A stretch of DNA of 64,000 nt, from contig NZ_KN050846.1 of NCBI RefSeq assembly GCF_000746845.1, positions 2,434,963-2,498,962 on the forward strand. Reading direction: 5' to 3'. The stretch is from Altibacter lentus. GTDB taxonomy: Bacteria; Bacteroidota; Bacteroidia; Flavobacteriales; Flavobacteriaceae. A program made the translations under genes and the position numbers. The notes under the pieces were generated by a model. The model saw only the letters and a list, made by a program, of their open reading frames with translations, searched no databases and was not told the origin of the DNA. Positions 16,534-24,594 of this stretch are shown piece after piece (the stretch's first letter is position 1; every line of letters starts with the position of its first letter).

Positions 16534-17754
16534 TTAAAAATTCTTTATTAACTTAAGTTGTGGCATCCTATATTTGATTACCATTGCCGATAGTATGGTT
16601 ATGCCTCCTATAGTCAGTATTGCCATCGACACACCAAATAAATCTGCGATAATGCCGGAAACTACTGCTCCAATAGCATACCCCAAATCTCGCCACAATC
16701 TAAAAGTTCCTATGCTTTCTGCACGTTGGGATGGGTTCGTAGCAGCTGCAATTGTAGACAAGAAAGTAGGGTAGACCAGTGCAGTACCAATCCCCAACGT
16801 AAAAGTTAAGACAACTAGAATTATGTAGCTCTCTGTAATGAAGGGTAAAATTAAAATCGCAATACCTTGCAAAAGCATTCCCCAGAATAACATTGCTTTT
16901 TTAGAATATACATCTGACATCCTGCCCGTAAATAATTGTCCCAATCCCCAAACCGTAGGGTAGATAGCGGTTATAATCCCTATATTTTGAGAATCGTAGT
17001 TGGACTGAAGCAAAATCATTGGCAATAGCCCCCATATCATTCCATCATTAAGGTTGTTTACCAGCCCTGCTTGGCTCACAGAACTAAGGGTTTTATCTTT
17101 TAAGGTGGTTTCCCAAAAAACATTTTTAAGTGAGGTAGAATCATCAGTTTTACTTTCTAGGTTCACAAACTTACCGGTATCATTTATAAAGAAGAGGCTC
17201 AATAAAAGTCCTATAATTGATATGACAATTCCTATGTAAAACGGATATGGGGTTATACCATATTGGTCCGCGACATAACCTGATAAGAATGCTACTATAC
17301 CGATGGCAAAGTAACCTGCAAATTCATTGAGCCCCATAGCCAGTCCGCGATTTTTCTCCCCTACCAAATCAATTTTCATTACCACGGTACTGCTCCAGGT
17401 CAGACCTTGATTGATTCCTAGAAGAAGATTGGCAACTATCACCCAGTTCCAATTGCTTACATTCATTAAAATAAAAGGAACAGGAATGGCGAATAACCAT
17501 CCAAAAATCAATAAATTTTTTCTACCTATTAGATTTGCCAGGCGCCCGGTAAAGTAATTGGTCAGAGCCTTTGTAATTCCGAATGCTGTTATGAATGAAA
17601 GTACTGCTGTTTTTGATTCAATCCCAAAAACCTTCTGTGCATATTCAGGGAATATGCTGCGTTCCAATCCAACCATACCGCCAACAAAGGCGCTTACCAA
17701 AATTAAAAGAGAAAACTGTTTCCAGTTCTCCCTTAACCCTAAACGAATATCCAT
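16534..17754 (-). CDS. MFS transporter
   Basis: 406 residues with 12 predicted helices in two six-helix halves. The MFS loop motif GRLANLIGRKNLLIFG (about 68-83) is present, and GRMSDVYSKKAMLFWG marks its counterpart in the second half. It lies six bases after the persulfide dioxygenase-rhodanese gene, so it is cotranscribed with the sulfide-detoxification genes and may export a sulfur compound or another small anion. The substrate is not predictable from sequence. Confidence 0.88.
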   Translation of the reverse strand: MDIRLGLRENWKQFSLLILVSAFVGGMVGLERSIFPEYAQKVFGIESKTAVLSFITAFGITKALTNYFTGRLANLIGRKNLLIFGWLFAIPVPFILMNVSNWNWVIVANLLLGINQGLTWSSTVVMKIDLVGEKNRGLAMGLNEFAGYFAIGIVAFLSGYVADQYGITPYPFYIGIVISIIGLLLSLFFINDTGKFVNLESKTDDSTSLKNVFWETTLKDKTLSSVSQAGLVNNLNDGMIWGLLPMILLQSNYDSQNIGIITAIYPTVWGLGQLFTGRMSDVYSKKAMLFWGMLLQGIAILILPFITESYIILVVLTFTLGIGTALVYPTFLSTIAAATNPSQRAESIGTFRLWRDLGYAIGAVVSGIIADLFGVSMAILTIGGITILSAMVIKYRMPQLKLIKNF

Positions 17755-17760
17755 AGAAAA

Positions 17761-19089
17761 TTATTTAAATTTTTCGATATCATCGCTTAGGTCATATACT
17801 TTAGTTCCAGAAATTTTATTTTTAATTATGCTACTTCCTGCAGCACTTCTGTAACCGCCTGCACAGTGCACTACAATAGGTTTATCTGTAGGGATATCAT
17901 TAGCAGTTTCTCTCAGCTCATTAAGAGGATGTGAAATGGCGCTGTCGAAAAACTTTTCTTCTTCTACCTCGCTTGTATTGCGTATATCAACTATGGTGTA
18001 CTTTTTAGGATTGTTCTTAAAGTCAGACAAGTCCAGTTTTTCGGTTTTTACCAGATTTTCTTGAGAAAGGGTGATAACTTGTTTCAGCTGTTTTTCGTAG
18101 CCTATTTTTGCCACACGGTGTAATAAACTATCCTTGTTTTCGACCTTGTCTATAACCAAGGTAAACTTTTCCCTAGGCTCAATAATAGAACCCAACCAGG
18201 TTTCGAACTTCGCGTTTTCTGATACAGCCTGAATGTTAATGCTTCCCTTCAAATGTCCATTTTTAAATGTGGCTTCGTCTCGCGTATCAACTATAAGTCC
18301 TTCCGCAACTGTATTTTCAGTGAATGGAATGTTTTCAATGGAAGGTTGCAAATCTGCTGCACCAGTTTTATTGACATCCACATTATAACCAAAATAGGAA
18401 GGAATAAAGGGTTGACCATCAAGTAAGGTGTCTATAAATTCTTCTTTGGACTGCTCTTTAAATGCCCAATTGCCCATACGCTCATTGCCTAGGGTACTGC
18501 TAGAATCATTACCTATACTCTTTCCGCAAAGGGTACCTGCACCGTGTGCTGGGTAAACCAAAGCATCATCAGGTAAATTCTTGAATTTATCTGTAATGGT
18601 TTCGTACATCATTTCGGCCAGTTCTTCTCGTTTGGCTTTCATATTACCCGCCTTCTCACGTAAATCTGGACGGCCTACGTCGCCTATGAAAAGAGTGTCA
18701 CCAGTAAATAATACCGTTTCCTCGCCCTCAGTTGCCACTACGGTTATACTGTCTGGCGAATGCCCTGGGGTATTTATTGCCTTAAGTATAACTGTTCCTA
18801 ATTTTATACTTGCACCTTCATCAAAGGATTGATGCGGGTAGTCTGCACCTACTTTTGTACTGGTATACACTACAGCGCCTGTCTTTTTATGGATTTCGAG
18901 ATGCGAGCTTACAAAATCAGCGTGTGGATGTGTTTCGATTACTGCAACGATTTCTACATCGTTAGCTTTCGCGAAAGCGTAATACTGCTCAGGGTTGCGT
19001 TCTGGGTCTATTACCGCCATCTTACCATTGCTTACAATTGCATAAGAGTAGTGGGCAAGTGGCTTGTATTCAAATTGTTTGATATTCAT
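17761..19089 (-). CDS. Persulfide dioxygenase-like MBL hydrolase fused to two rhodanese domains
   Basis: The start is the ATG at 19089; the longer reading begins at GTG. 442 residues. An N-terminal metallo-beta-lactamase domain carries THPHADFVSSH (His54, His56, Asp58, His63) and FTGDTLFIGDVGRPDL, as in ETHE1-like sulfur dioxygenases. In the usual THxHxDH motif the last His is Phe59. The middle rhodanese domain (VDTRDEATFKNGHLKGS) has no active Cys. The last one has HCAGGYRSA with the catalytic Cys. It probably oxidises glutathione- or protein-persulfides, with the rhodanese passing sulfane sulfur. The palindrome at 18965-18978 encodes AFAKA inside this protein. Confidence 0.9.
   Translation of the reverse strand: MNIKQFEYKPLAHYSYAIVSNGKMAVIDPERNPEQYYAFAKANDVEIVAVIETHPHADFVSSHLEIHKKTGAVVYTSTKVGADYPHQSFDEGASIKLGTVILKAINTPGHSPDSITVVATEGEETVLFTGDTLFIGDVGRPDLREKAGNMKAKREELAEMMYETITDKFKNLPDDALVYPAHGAGTLCGKSIGNDSSSTLGNERMGNWAFKEQSKEEFIDTLLDGQPFIPSYFGYNVDVNKTGAADLQPSIENIPFTENTVAEGLIVDTRDEATFKNGHLKGSINIQAVSENAKFETWLGSIIEPREKFTLVIDKVENKDSLLHRVAKIGYEKQLKQVITLSQENLVKTEKLDLSDFKNNPKKYTIVDIRNTSEVEEEKFFDSAISHPLNELRETANDIPTDKPIVVHCAGGYRSAAGSSIIKNKISGTKVYDLSDDIEKFK
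18965..18978. repeat. In-gene palindrome GCTTTCGCGAAAGC, copy 1
   Basis: A perfect 14-base palindrome inside the persulfide dioxygenase gene, read in frame as part of AFAKAN. The same core is at 37301 and 40761, and with one mismatch at 21927. Confidence 0.8.
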
Positions 19090-19134
19090 AATCACTGTTT
19101 TTTTGTAAAATTAAAAAAGGTCTACGGCATTTTC

Positions 19135-19150
19135 TGTAACCTTTGATACA
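19135..19150 (-). promoter_or_regulatory. Crp/Fnr-like site upstream of the persulfide dioxygenase
   Basis: TGTAACCTTTGATACA matches the perfect palindrome at 20935-20950 at 13 of 16 positions. A TAATTTTA -7-like element (19106-19113, minus strand) puts the site centre near -40, the class II activator position. Confidence 0.55.
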
Positions 19151-19179
19151 TAACAACAGATTAGTCAAATGGTGAAGCC

Positions 19180-20079
19180 TTATGAGTTATGTTTTTTTGA
19201 ATTATCTGTATTTCGAACAAACGGATACTTCAGCTGTTCCCAAAACGTCCTTGGAAAATTCGTGTCGTTTTCAAAACCTAATACAATATCTCGACCACTT
19301 TTGGGTACATAGGCAGTATTAAATAAATAATCCCAGACACTCAAGGTAAGTCCGAAATTCATACCATAGGGATGGCTTTTGGGAAGCTCTTTAGAATGGT
19401 GCCAAATATGCATACGTGGATTGTTGAATATGTAGCCCAGCTTTCCGTAGCTCCAGTCAAGGTTTGCGTGGTTGAGATGCCCTACAAAAACGGCAAACAT
19501 ATGTACCACAAAAAACTGTTCGATACCGAAACCTATCATTGCCAGTGGTATGTACTGTATGGACTTATACACGATGGTCTCCAAAAAATGAAACCGAAAT
19601 TGTGCGGCAAAACCCATTTCCTTAACGCTATGATGAATTTTATGGAATTTCCACATCCATGGAATTCTGTGCAGCATCCTATGAACATTCCATTGCACAA
19701 AATCTGCAATGATGAACATTATTAAAAGTTGCGACCATACCGGAAGTGTCTGCACCTCTATGGCTACTATATTTGTAATGCCAAAAAGGCCCAAGAAATC
19801 ATTAAATAATTCTACACCAACATTAGAGAGTGCATTGTAACCAATTAAGGAAAACAGGAAGAAATTAAAAAGAATATAAAAGGCATCCAGAAAAAATCCC
19901 TTTCTCAAAACAGGTTGCTTTTTACGCCAAGGGATGATAATTTCCAATAGAAATACAAGTAAAGACAACCCTATGAGCCAATAAAAATAATTGGTCCACG
20001 AGGGATTGGTTATTTCTTGAATTAGGTAGTTGTAATACCCTGAAAAAGATTGTTTTATTATTTCAATGTATTTTCCCAT
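19180..20079 (-). CDS. Sterol desaturase/fatty-acid hydroxylase family membrane protein
   Basis: 299 residues with about five membrane helices. The di-iron histidine motifs are complete: HRMLH, HKIHH, HLNHAN and HIWHHS. The family inserts oxygen into lipids (hydroxylases or desaturases). It starts two bases after the TauE exporter gene in the sulfur module, which is where this family is commonly found in Bacteroidota; its contribution to sulfur metabolism is unclear. The C-terminus is soluble and charged. Confidence 0.88.
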   Translation of the reverse strand: MGKYIEIIKQSFSGYYNYLIQEITNPSWTNYFYWLIGLSLLVFLLEIIIPWRKKQPVLRKGFFLDAFYILFNFFLFSLIGYNALSNVGVELFNDFLGLFGITNIVAIEVQTLPVWSQLLIMFIIADFVQWNVHRMLHRIPWMWKFHKIHHSVKEMGFAAQFRFHFLETIVYKSIQYIPLAMIGFGIEQFFVVHMFAVFVGHLNHANLDWSYGKLGYIFNNPRMHIWHHSKELPKSHPYGMNFGLTLSVWDYLFNTAYVPKSGRDIVLGFENDTNFPRTFWEQLKYPFVRNTDNSKKHNS

Positions 20080-20081
20080 AG

Positions 20082-20885
20082 TTATTGCTTGGCAATTTCC
20101 TTATAGATAATATAGATACCCATTACCAACACGAACCAGCCAAATCCTTTCTTTAATTTTTTTCCATCGATAAATTTATTTAGCCATATTCCAATAAAAA
20201 TACCCACTATTGAAATTCCTGTAAAAATAAGCAGGAATGGCCAATCAATATCTAAATTTTGAACATCGCCCAAAAACCCGATCAAAGATTTAATTGCAAT
20301 AATTAAAAGTGAAGTGGCCACCGCTTTTTTCATAGGCAACTTTGCCAACAGAACCAAAGCCGGAATAATCAAGAACCCACCGCCAGCACCTACAATACCT
20401 GTAATTGTTCCCACAATAATACCTTCAACTATGATAAGTGGATAATTATAGGTGATTTCCGTTTCCTCATCCGTTTCCTTACGTTTATTTCGTATCATCG
20501 AAACGGAAGCCAATAGCATTATGATAGCAAAAAACAGCATAATAGCCAGATTCTTAGTGACCATAAAATCGCCTATTTGAAAAAGCTCTTCGGGTATGGC
20601 AGGAATTAAAAAGGCTCTAGTAAGATATACTGCGATAAATGCAGGTATGGCGAAGATGATGGCAGTTTTAAAATCTACCATTCCCTTCATCATATTTTTA
20701 AATGCTCCAACAAGTGAAGTTGCACCCACGACAAACAATGAGTAGGCTGTAGCGATTACGGGATTGAGAGAGAGTGCGTATACCAAAATGGGAACAGTAA
20801 GGATTGAGCCACCGCCGCCAATTAAACCTAAAACGAGCCCTATGAGCAGCGCCCCTATATATCCTAAAATTTCTACGATTTCCAT
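20082..20885 (-). CDS. TauE/SafE-family sulfite/organosulfonate exporter
   Basis: 267 residues, about eight helices arranged as two repeats. Each repeat starts with a glycine-rich signature: GLVLGLIGGGGSILTVPILV near the N-terminus and GTITGIVGAGGGFLIIPALV in the middle. The family exports sulfite, sulfoacetate or related anions. The promoter region holds TGTAAC-N4-GTTACA at 20935-20950 and a TACATTTG -7 element at 20906-20913. It therefore appears to be directly controlled by the adjacent Crp/Fnr protein. Confidence 0.9.
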   Translation of the reverse strand: MEIVEILGYIGALLIGLVLGLIGGGGSILTVPILVYALSLNPVIATAYSLFVVGATSLVGAFKNMMKGMVDFKTAIIFAIPAFIAVYLTRAFLIPAIPEELFQIGDFMVTKNLAIMLFFAIIMLLASVSMIRNKRKETDEETEITYNYPLIIVEGIIVGTITGIVGAGGGFLIIPALVLLAKLPMKKAVATSLLIIAIKSLIGFLGDVQNLDIDWPFLLIFTGISIVGIFIGIWLNKFIDGKKLKKGFGWFVLVMGIYIIYKEIAKQ

Positions 20886-20905
20886 TTGTCAAACCAGTTA
20901 TGAGA

Positions 20906-20913
20906 CAAATGTA
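20906..20913 (-). promoter_or_regulatory. -7 promoter element (TACATTTG) of the TauE operon
   Basis: The minus strand reads TACATTTG, fitting the Bacteroidota TAnnTTTG element, 21 bases before the TauE start codon. Confidence 0.5.
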
Positions 20914-20934
20914 CCTGTCAGTATATTAAATGTT

Positions 20935-20950
20935 TGTAACCGATGTTACA
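20935..20950 (-). promoter_or_regulatory. Crp/Fnr-like palindrome TGTAAC-N4-GTTACA
   Basis: A perfect inverted repeat, TGTAACCGATGTTACA on the plus strand, which overlaps the last codon of the Crp/Fnr gene. Its centre is about 41 bases upstream of the start site implied by the TACATTTG element, the class II activation geometry. A second copy is at 19135-19150. Confidence 0.65.
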
Positions 20951-21572
20951 GTACTTCGATAAAACTGCGGTGTAATTTTATTTTAAGGTCCTTTTCCATT
21001 TTTTTAAGCAGTCTGGAAATAACCACACGGCTGGTATGAAGGTCTGCTGCAATTTCTTTGTGTGTTGTATATATGTGTTTACTGTTTAGTAATTCAATTT
21101 TATTATTTAAATAATTTTCCAAACGTTCATCCATATTATTGAAGGCAATGTTATCAATGCTTTCGAGCATTTCCATCATACGTGCGTGATAACTTGCAAA
21201 TACAAAGTTTCGCCAAGTTTTGTATTTTCTTGACCATTCTTCCATTTTACCTATAGGAATCATCAAGAGCTTTGTAGGGGTCTCGGTAACTGCGTGTATT
21301 TCACTTTTCGTATTTCCCATACAGCAGGTCATTGTCATTGCACAGGTATCGCCTTTCTCAAGATGGTATAGTAACAACTCTTCTCCATCGGCATCTGGAC
21401 GCATAATTTTTATACTGCCTGATAACAATAAAGGCATAGACTTTATAAATTGTCCTGGTCTTATTAAATCTTGTCCTTCCGGAACTTCCATAAAGGTTGC
21501 TACCTGATTTATTTCCTCTAACAGTGCTTGTTCAAATTGGGAACCATAGTGTAACTGCAGTGCTTTGTTCAT
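20946..21572 (-). CDS. Crp/Fnr-family transcriptional regulator
   Basis: 208 residues. The N-terminal cyclic-nucleotide-binding-type beta barrel spans about 20-120 (SGSIKIMRPDADGEELLLYH). It is joined by a long dimer helix to a helix-turn-helix (THKEIAADLHTSRVVISRLL, about 168-187). Two adjacent cysteines lie in the sensor barrel (TMTCCMGNTKS), a possible sulfane-sulfur or redox switch. It stands just before the TauE/desaturase genes. Palindromes upstream of TauE and of the persulfide dioxygenase are the likely targets, so it probably acts as the local sulfur-responsive activator. Confidence 0.9.
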   Translation of the reverse strand: MNKALQLHYGSQFEQALLEEINQVATFMEVPEGQDLIRPGQFIKSMPLLLSGSIKIMRPDADGEELLLYHLEKGDTCAMTMTCCMGNTKSEIHAVTETPTKLLMIPIGKMEEWSRKYKTWRNFVFASYHARMMEMLESIDNIAFNNMDERLENYLNNKIELLNSKHIYTTHKEIAADLHTSRVVISRLLKKMEKDLKIKLHRSFIEVL

Positions 21573-21599
21573 TTTATTAAATCATTTTCTATTTCTAAA

Positions 21600-23342
21600 C
21601 TATTTTATTTCCTCAATCACACTACCACACGTCAACATCGCATCGCCATAATAAGGGTTACGAATTTCTTCTTCCGTGCTTAGCCAGACCGCGCCTTTAT
21701 TTTTATTGGCCATTGGGCATTTCTGAACGTATAGTATCGCATCAGTTCCATTTACACTCATCGCAATGGGCACCATATTTTCATTTAATATTACAAAATG
21801 GTCACGTTGATTTTCCAAGTTGTCATTCGCCGCAATGGCATCGAGCATTTCGATACTTTTCTTAATATGTGATTGTTCCATACTACCGAGACTTTTAATA
21901 TCAGCGGATTTTAAAAATGTTGATGTCGCTTTCGCAAAAGCGGAAACTTGACTGGCATCGCTCGCTACCAATGCATCTTTCATCTGCAAATAAGGCTTGA
22001 GGGCCTTTTTAAATTGCTTTTGAAAATTCTCTGTAAATTCCATTTTCATTTGAGACATAGGCATCTCAGGTGCCTGTTCTTTTCCCTGATTCATCATAGA
22101 TTTTTTGCCTTGTAGCTGGGCTGCTGCGTCTACTGTAAAGGTTCCGTTGGTCACAATCTCGTCGCCAGTCTGTAAGCCTTCTATCACAGTATAATTTTCG
22201 CCATTTCGATTTCCTATGGTTACTTCACGCATTTCAAAAACAGGTTCGTTGGGGTTGGTTTTTATATAGACCAATGAGCGTTCGCCTGTCCACATTACGG
22301 CACTTGCAGGAACTGTAATAACTTGGTTGTTCATCTTCATTTCCCCTTTGAGTTTGCCAGTTACAAACATACCTGGTTTAAATAGGTCTTCTGTATTTTT
22401 AAGTGTTGCTCTAACGGTAACCGTTCTTGTTGCATTGTTAAGTATGGGGTCAATAAACGAAATCGTGGCGTCAAATTCTTTATTGGTATAGGCATTGGTT
22501 ACTACCTTTATTTTCTGACCTACTTTTAAATCTGAAATTTGATTTTCATAGGCATCAAATTCTGCCCAAACCGAATTCAAATTGCTTACCTTCAAAATAG
22601 GCTGACCTTGTTTTACATAGTCGCCTTCACGTGCCATCACTTCTGAAACCGTTCCTGAAACAGTGGCATATACAGGAAAATTATCGCGTACATTTCCAGA
22701 GGATTCTATGGCATCAATCTGGTTATCGGAAAGCTTCCAATTTTTCAATTTATTTCGAACTGCTTTATACAGTTCAGGCTGCGATTCTTTTAATGAAGCT
22801 GTTGTGAGCAATTCTTGCTGTGCAGCGACCAAATTTGGCGCATAAATGGTGGCCAGCAATTGACCACGATTTACTTTTTGGCCTTCATAATTGACATTCA
22901 AACGTTCGATACGCCCATCAAAATAGCTTGCTTGTACGGCATTGTTTTCTTCGTTGGTATCGATTTTGCCCGAAAGTGAAATCATCCCATCGGCTTCAGA
23001 CATTGTACCATTACCCACTATAGTAGTTTGAATGTTGGCCAGTGCCATTGCGTTCTCTGTCATTTTAATCTCATTCATTGCAAGGCCATCGGCACCAGAT
23101 TCGGCAGGTATCAAGTCCATTCCACATATAGGGCAGTCGCCTGGTTCGGGTTGCATAATCTGTGGGTGCATTGAGCAGGTCCACATTTGGTTTTCCGACT
23201 CGCCGGAATGGTCGTGGGTATCTGACATATCGGATAAATCCTTAACAGCATTTTGTTCTGTTCCTGAATTTCCGAATATGAGATATCCTGCCAATAAGCC
23301 TGCGATAACTGCAATACTTATATAAATAATGTTCTTTTTCAT
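21600..23342 (-). CDS. CusB-type efflux adaptor with heavy-metal-binding and DUF3347 domains
   Basis: 580 residues. An N-terminal signal anchor is followed by a heavy-metal-binding domain (WTCSMHPQIMQPEPGDCPIC, about 53-72). The membrane-fusion core comes next, with barrel-sandwich, long hairpin and beta-barrel. The C-terminal DUF3347 domain spans about 435-580 and contains CPMANKNKGAVWLS and NPYYGDAMLTCG. The adaptor would join CusA to TolC for Cu+/Ag+ export; DUF3347 probably acts as a copper chaperone. Its pump and channel genes are 15-20 kb away at 37-42 kb, an unusual separation. A near-palindrome at 21927-21942 encodes AFAKA in the DUF3347 part. Confidence 0.9.
   Translation of the reverse strand: MKKNIIYISIAVIAGLLAGYLIFGNSGTEQNAVKDLSDMSDTHDHSGESENQMWTCSMHPQIMQPEPGDCPICGMDLIPAESGADGLAMNEIKMTENAMALANIQTTIVGNGTMSEADGMISLSGKIDTNEENNAVQASYFDGRIERLNVNYEGQKVNRGQLLATIYAPNLVAAQQELLTTASLKESQPELYKAVRNKLKNWKLSDNQIDAIESSGNVRDNFPVYATVSGTVSEVMAREGDYVKQGQPILKVSNLNSVWAEFDAYENQISDLKVGQKIKVVTNAYTNKEFDATISFIDPILNNATRTVTVRATLKNTEDLFKPGMFVTGKLKGEMKMNNQVITVPASAVMWTGERSLVYIKTNPNEPVFEMREVTIGNRNGENYTVIEGLQTGDEIVTNGTFTVDAAAQLQGKKSMMNQGKEQAPEMPMSQMKMEFTENFQKQFKKALKPYLQMKDALVASDASQVSAFAKATSTFLKSADIKSLGSMEQSHIKKSIEMLDAIAANDNLENQRDHFVILNENMVPIAMSVNGTDAILYVQKCPMANKNKGAVWLSTEEEIRNPYYGDAMLTCGSVIEEIK
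21927..21942. repeat. In-gene palindrome CGCTTTCGCAAAAGCG, degenerate copy
   Basis: Differs from the perfect copies by one base (A for G). Read in frame as SAFAKA in the DUF3347 region of the CusB-like adaptor. Confidence 0.7.
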
Positions 23343-23373
23343 AATAATAATTTTATAGAAATTAGTACTCGTA

Positions 23374-23862
23374 CTATTCCTCTTTTTCGTTTTCTAATCT
23401 GTAAATTATTTTTTTCATCTGTGCGATTTCCCGTAATTGTGCCTCAATAATTTCTTCTGCCAATTTTTTAGCTTCAGGGTCTTTGATATCTGCTCTTTTA
23501 CTTGTTAAAATTGCTATTGAATGGTGCGGTATCATTGCTTTCATCCAGAGCACATCGCCCACAGTTGATTTTTGTTCACGCACCAAGGTCAAAGCACTTA
23601 CAAACAATACTATACTTCCTAAAACAATTGCGATATTCTTTTTCTTGTTTTTGTACATCCCGCGCATTGCAACAAACATAATAATGGCCATCGCTGCAAT
23701 CCCTAAACAGACCATATAAAAGCGGGTTAGGCTGAACCATACGTGGTCCCACTCATAAGTGTTTAGGTACATTGTGATGTACATAGCCACGAAGGATGCA
23801 GCGAGCATTCCTACAAATTTTGTGTATTGATTTTTCTTTTTGTTTTCCATTGAATTTTCCAT
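23374..23862 (-). CDS. DUF305-type membrane protein
   Basis: 162 residues: three membrane helices (about 15-33, 44-66 and 75-93), then a DUF305 helical bundle with MIPHHSIAILTSKRADIKDP (about 110-129) and a long acidic C-terminal helix. The paired histidines after MIP are the family hallmark and are thought to bind copper. It lies between the adaptor and the PepSY protein in the copper module. Start could also be at the internal Met at 23850. Confidence 0.85.
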   Translation of the reverse strand: MENSMENKKKNQYTKFVGMLAASFVAMYITMYLNTYEWDHVWFSLTRFYMVCLGIAAMAIIMFVAMRGMYKNKKKNIAIVLGSIVLFVSALTLVREQKSTVGDVLWMKAMIPHHSIAILTSKRADIKDPEAKKLAEEIIEAQLREIAQMKKIIYRLENEKEE

Positions 23863-23883
23863 AATAGTTGATTTTAATGTTAC

Positions 23884-24594
23884 TTATTTACGATTGTTTT
23901 TAATTAATTTTCTAAGAGTTGGTGATGAAATATACCAAAGGATAAAGCCACTCAATACTGTTATCAAGCCTAACAGTGAAAAAGCTCTTAAAACAATAGT
24001 GTTGAAGTTATCCCTTCCCTGATAATCCATTGTGTGGGTCATCCATAAAAAATCGAACCAGCGCCAATCGCGATGACGTACTGTTTGAAAAGCACCATTC
24101 TCAATCGCCACGTAGGCTTTTAAATTTTCATCGGTTTTATATGAAATCTCATAAGCAGGTAATGGTCGTCCGCGGTACTCGTGGTGGTCGCCAACAGATT
24201 CAATTCTTCGTATTTGGTCAAATTCTAAATCTGCCAACATATAGCGTTCTGACACTTTGATTGCTTCTTGTTCTGTGAGCTCGTCTTTCTTTGTTCCTGT
24301 AAGTGCATTATAAAGCACAGTCTCATTAATCCAATAATAGGGCGCATCCGCTATTTCAAGTAATTCTAATGACTTAATCGGTTCCTGAATATTTAGTTGA
24401 GAACTTCCCACCAAACCTGAAAATGCAGTTTGTTCAGGAATCTCTTTTTTGAAATGGTCGCCGTGTATCTCGTCAATATCCGTCCAGCTAAAATACATCC
24501 CGCTAATCGTCCACATCAGGAACTGAATACCCAGGAAGATACCCAAGTAGCGGTGGGCTTTTCGAATCCATTTTGCTGTTTTTCTATTGACCAT
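23884..24594 (-). CDS. PepSY-associated membrane-helix protein
   Basis: 236 residues. It starts with RKAHRYLGIFLGIQFLMWTI, a typical PepSY-TM first helix. A periplasmic PepSY-like region follows, then a second helix near the C-terminus (LLGLITVLSGFILWYISSP). The family resembles ferric-reductase-like PepSY_TM proteins but here has only two helices. Its ATG overlaps the stop of the CopA ATPase gene (TAATG), so translation is coupled and a role in copper handling is likely. Confidence 0.82.
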   Translation of the reverse strand: MVNRKTAKWIRKAHRYLGIFLGIQFLMWTISGMYFSWTDIDEIHGDHFKKEIPEQTAFSGLVGSSQLNIQEPIKSLELLEIADAPYYWINETVLYNALTGTKKDELTEQEAIKVSERYMLADLEFDQIRRIESVGDHHEYRGRPLPAYEISYKTDENLKAYVAIENGAFQTVRHRDWRWFDFLWMTHTMDYQGRDNFNTIVLRAFSLLGLITVLSGFILWYISSPTLRKLIKNNRK

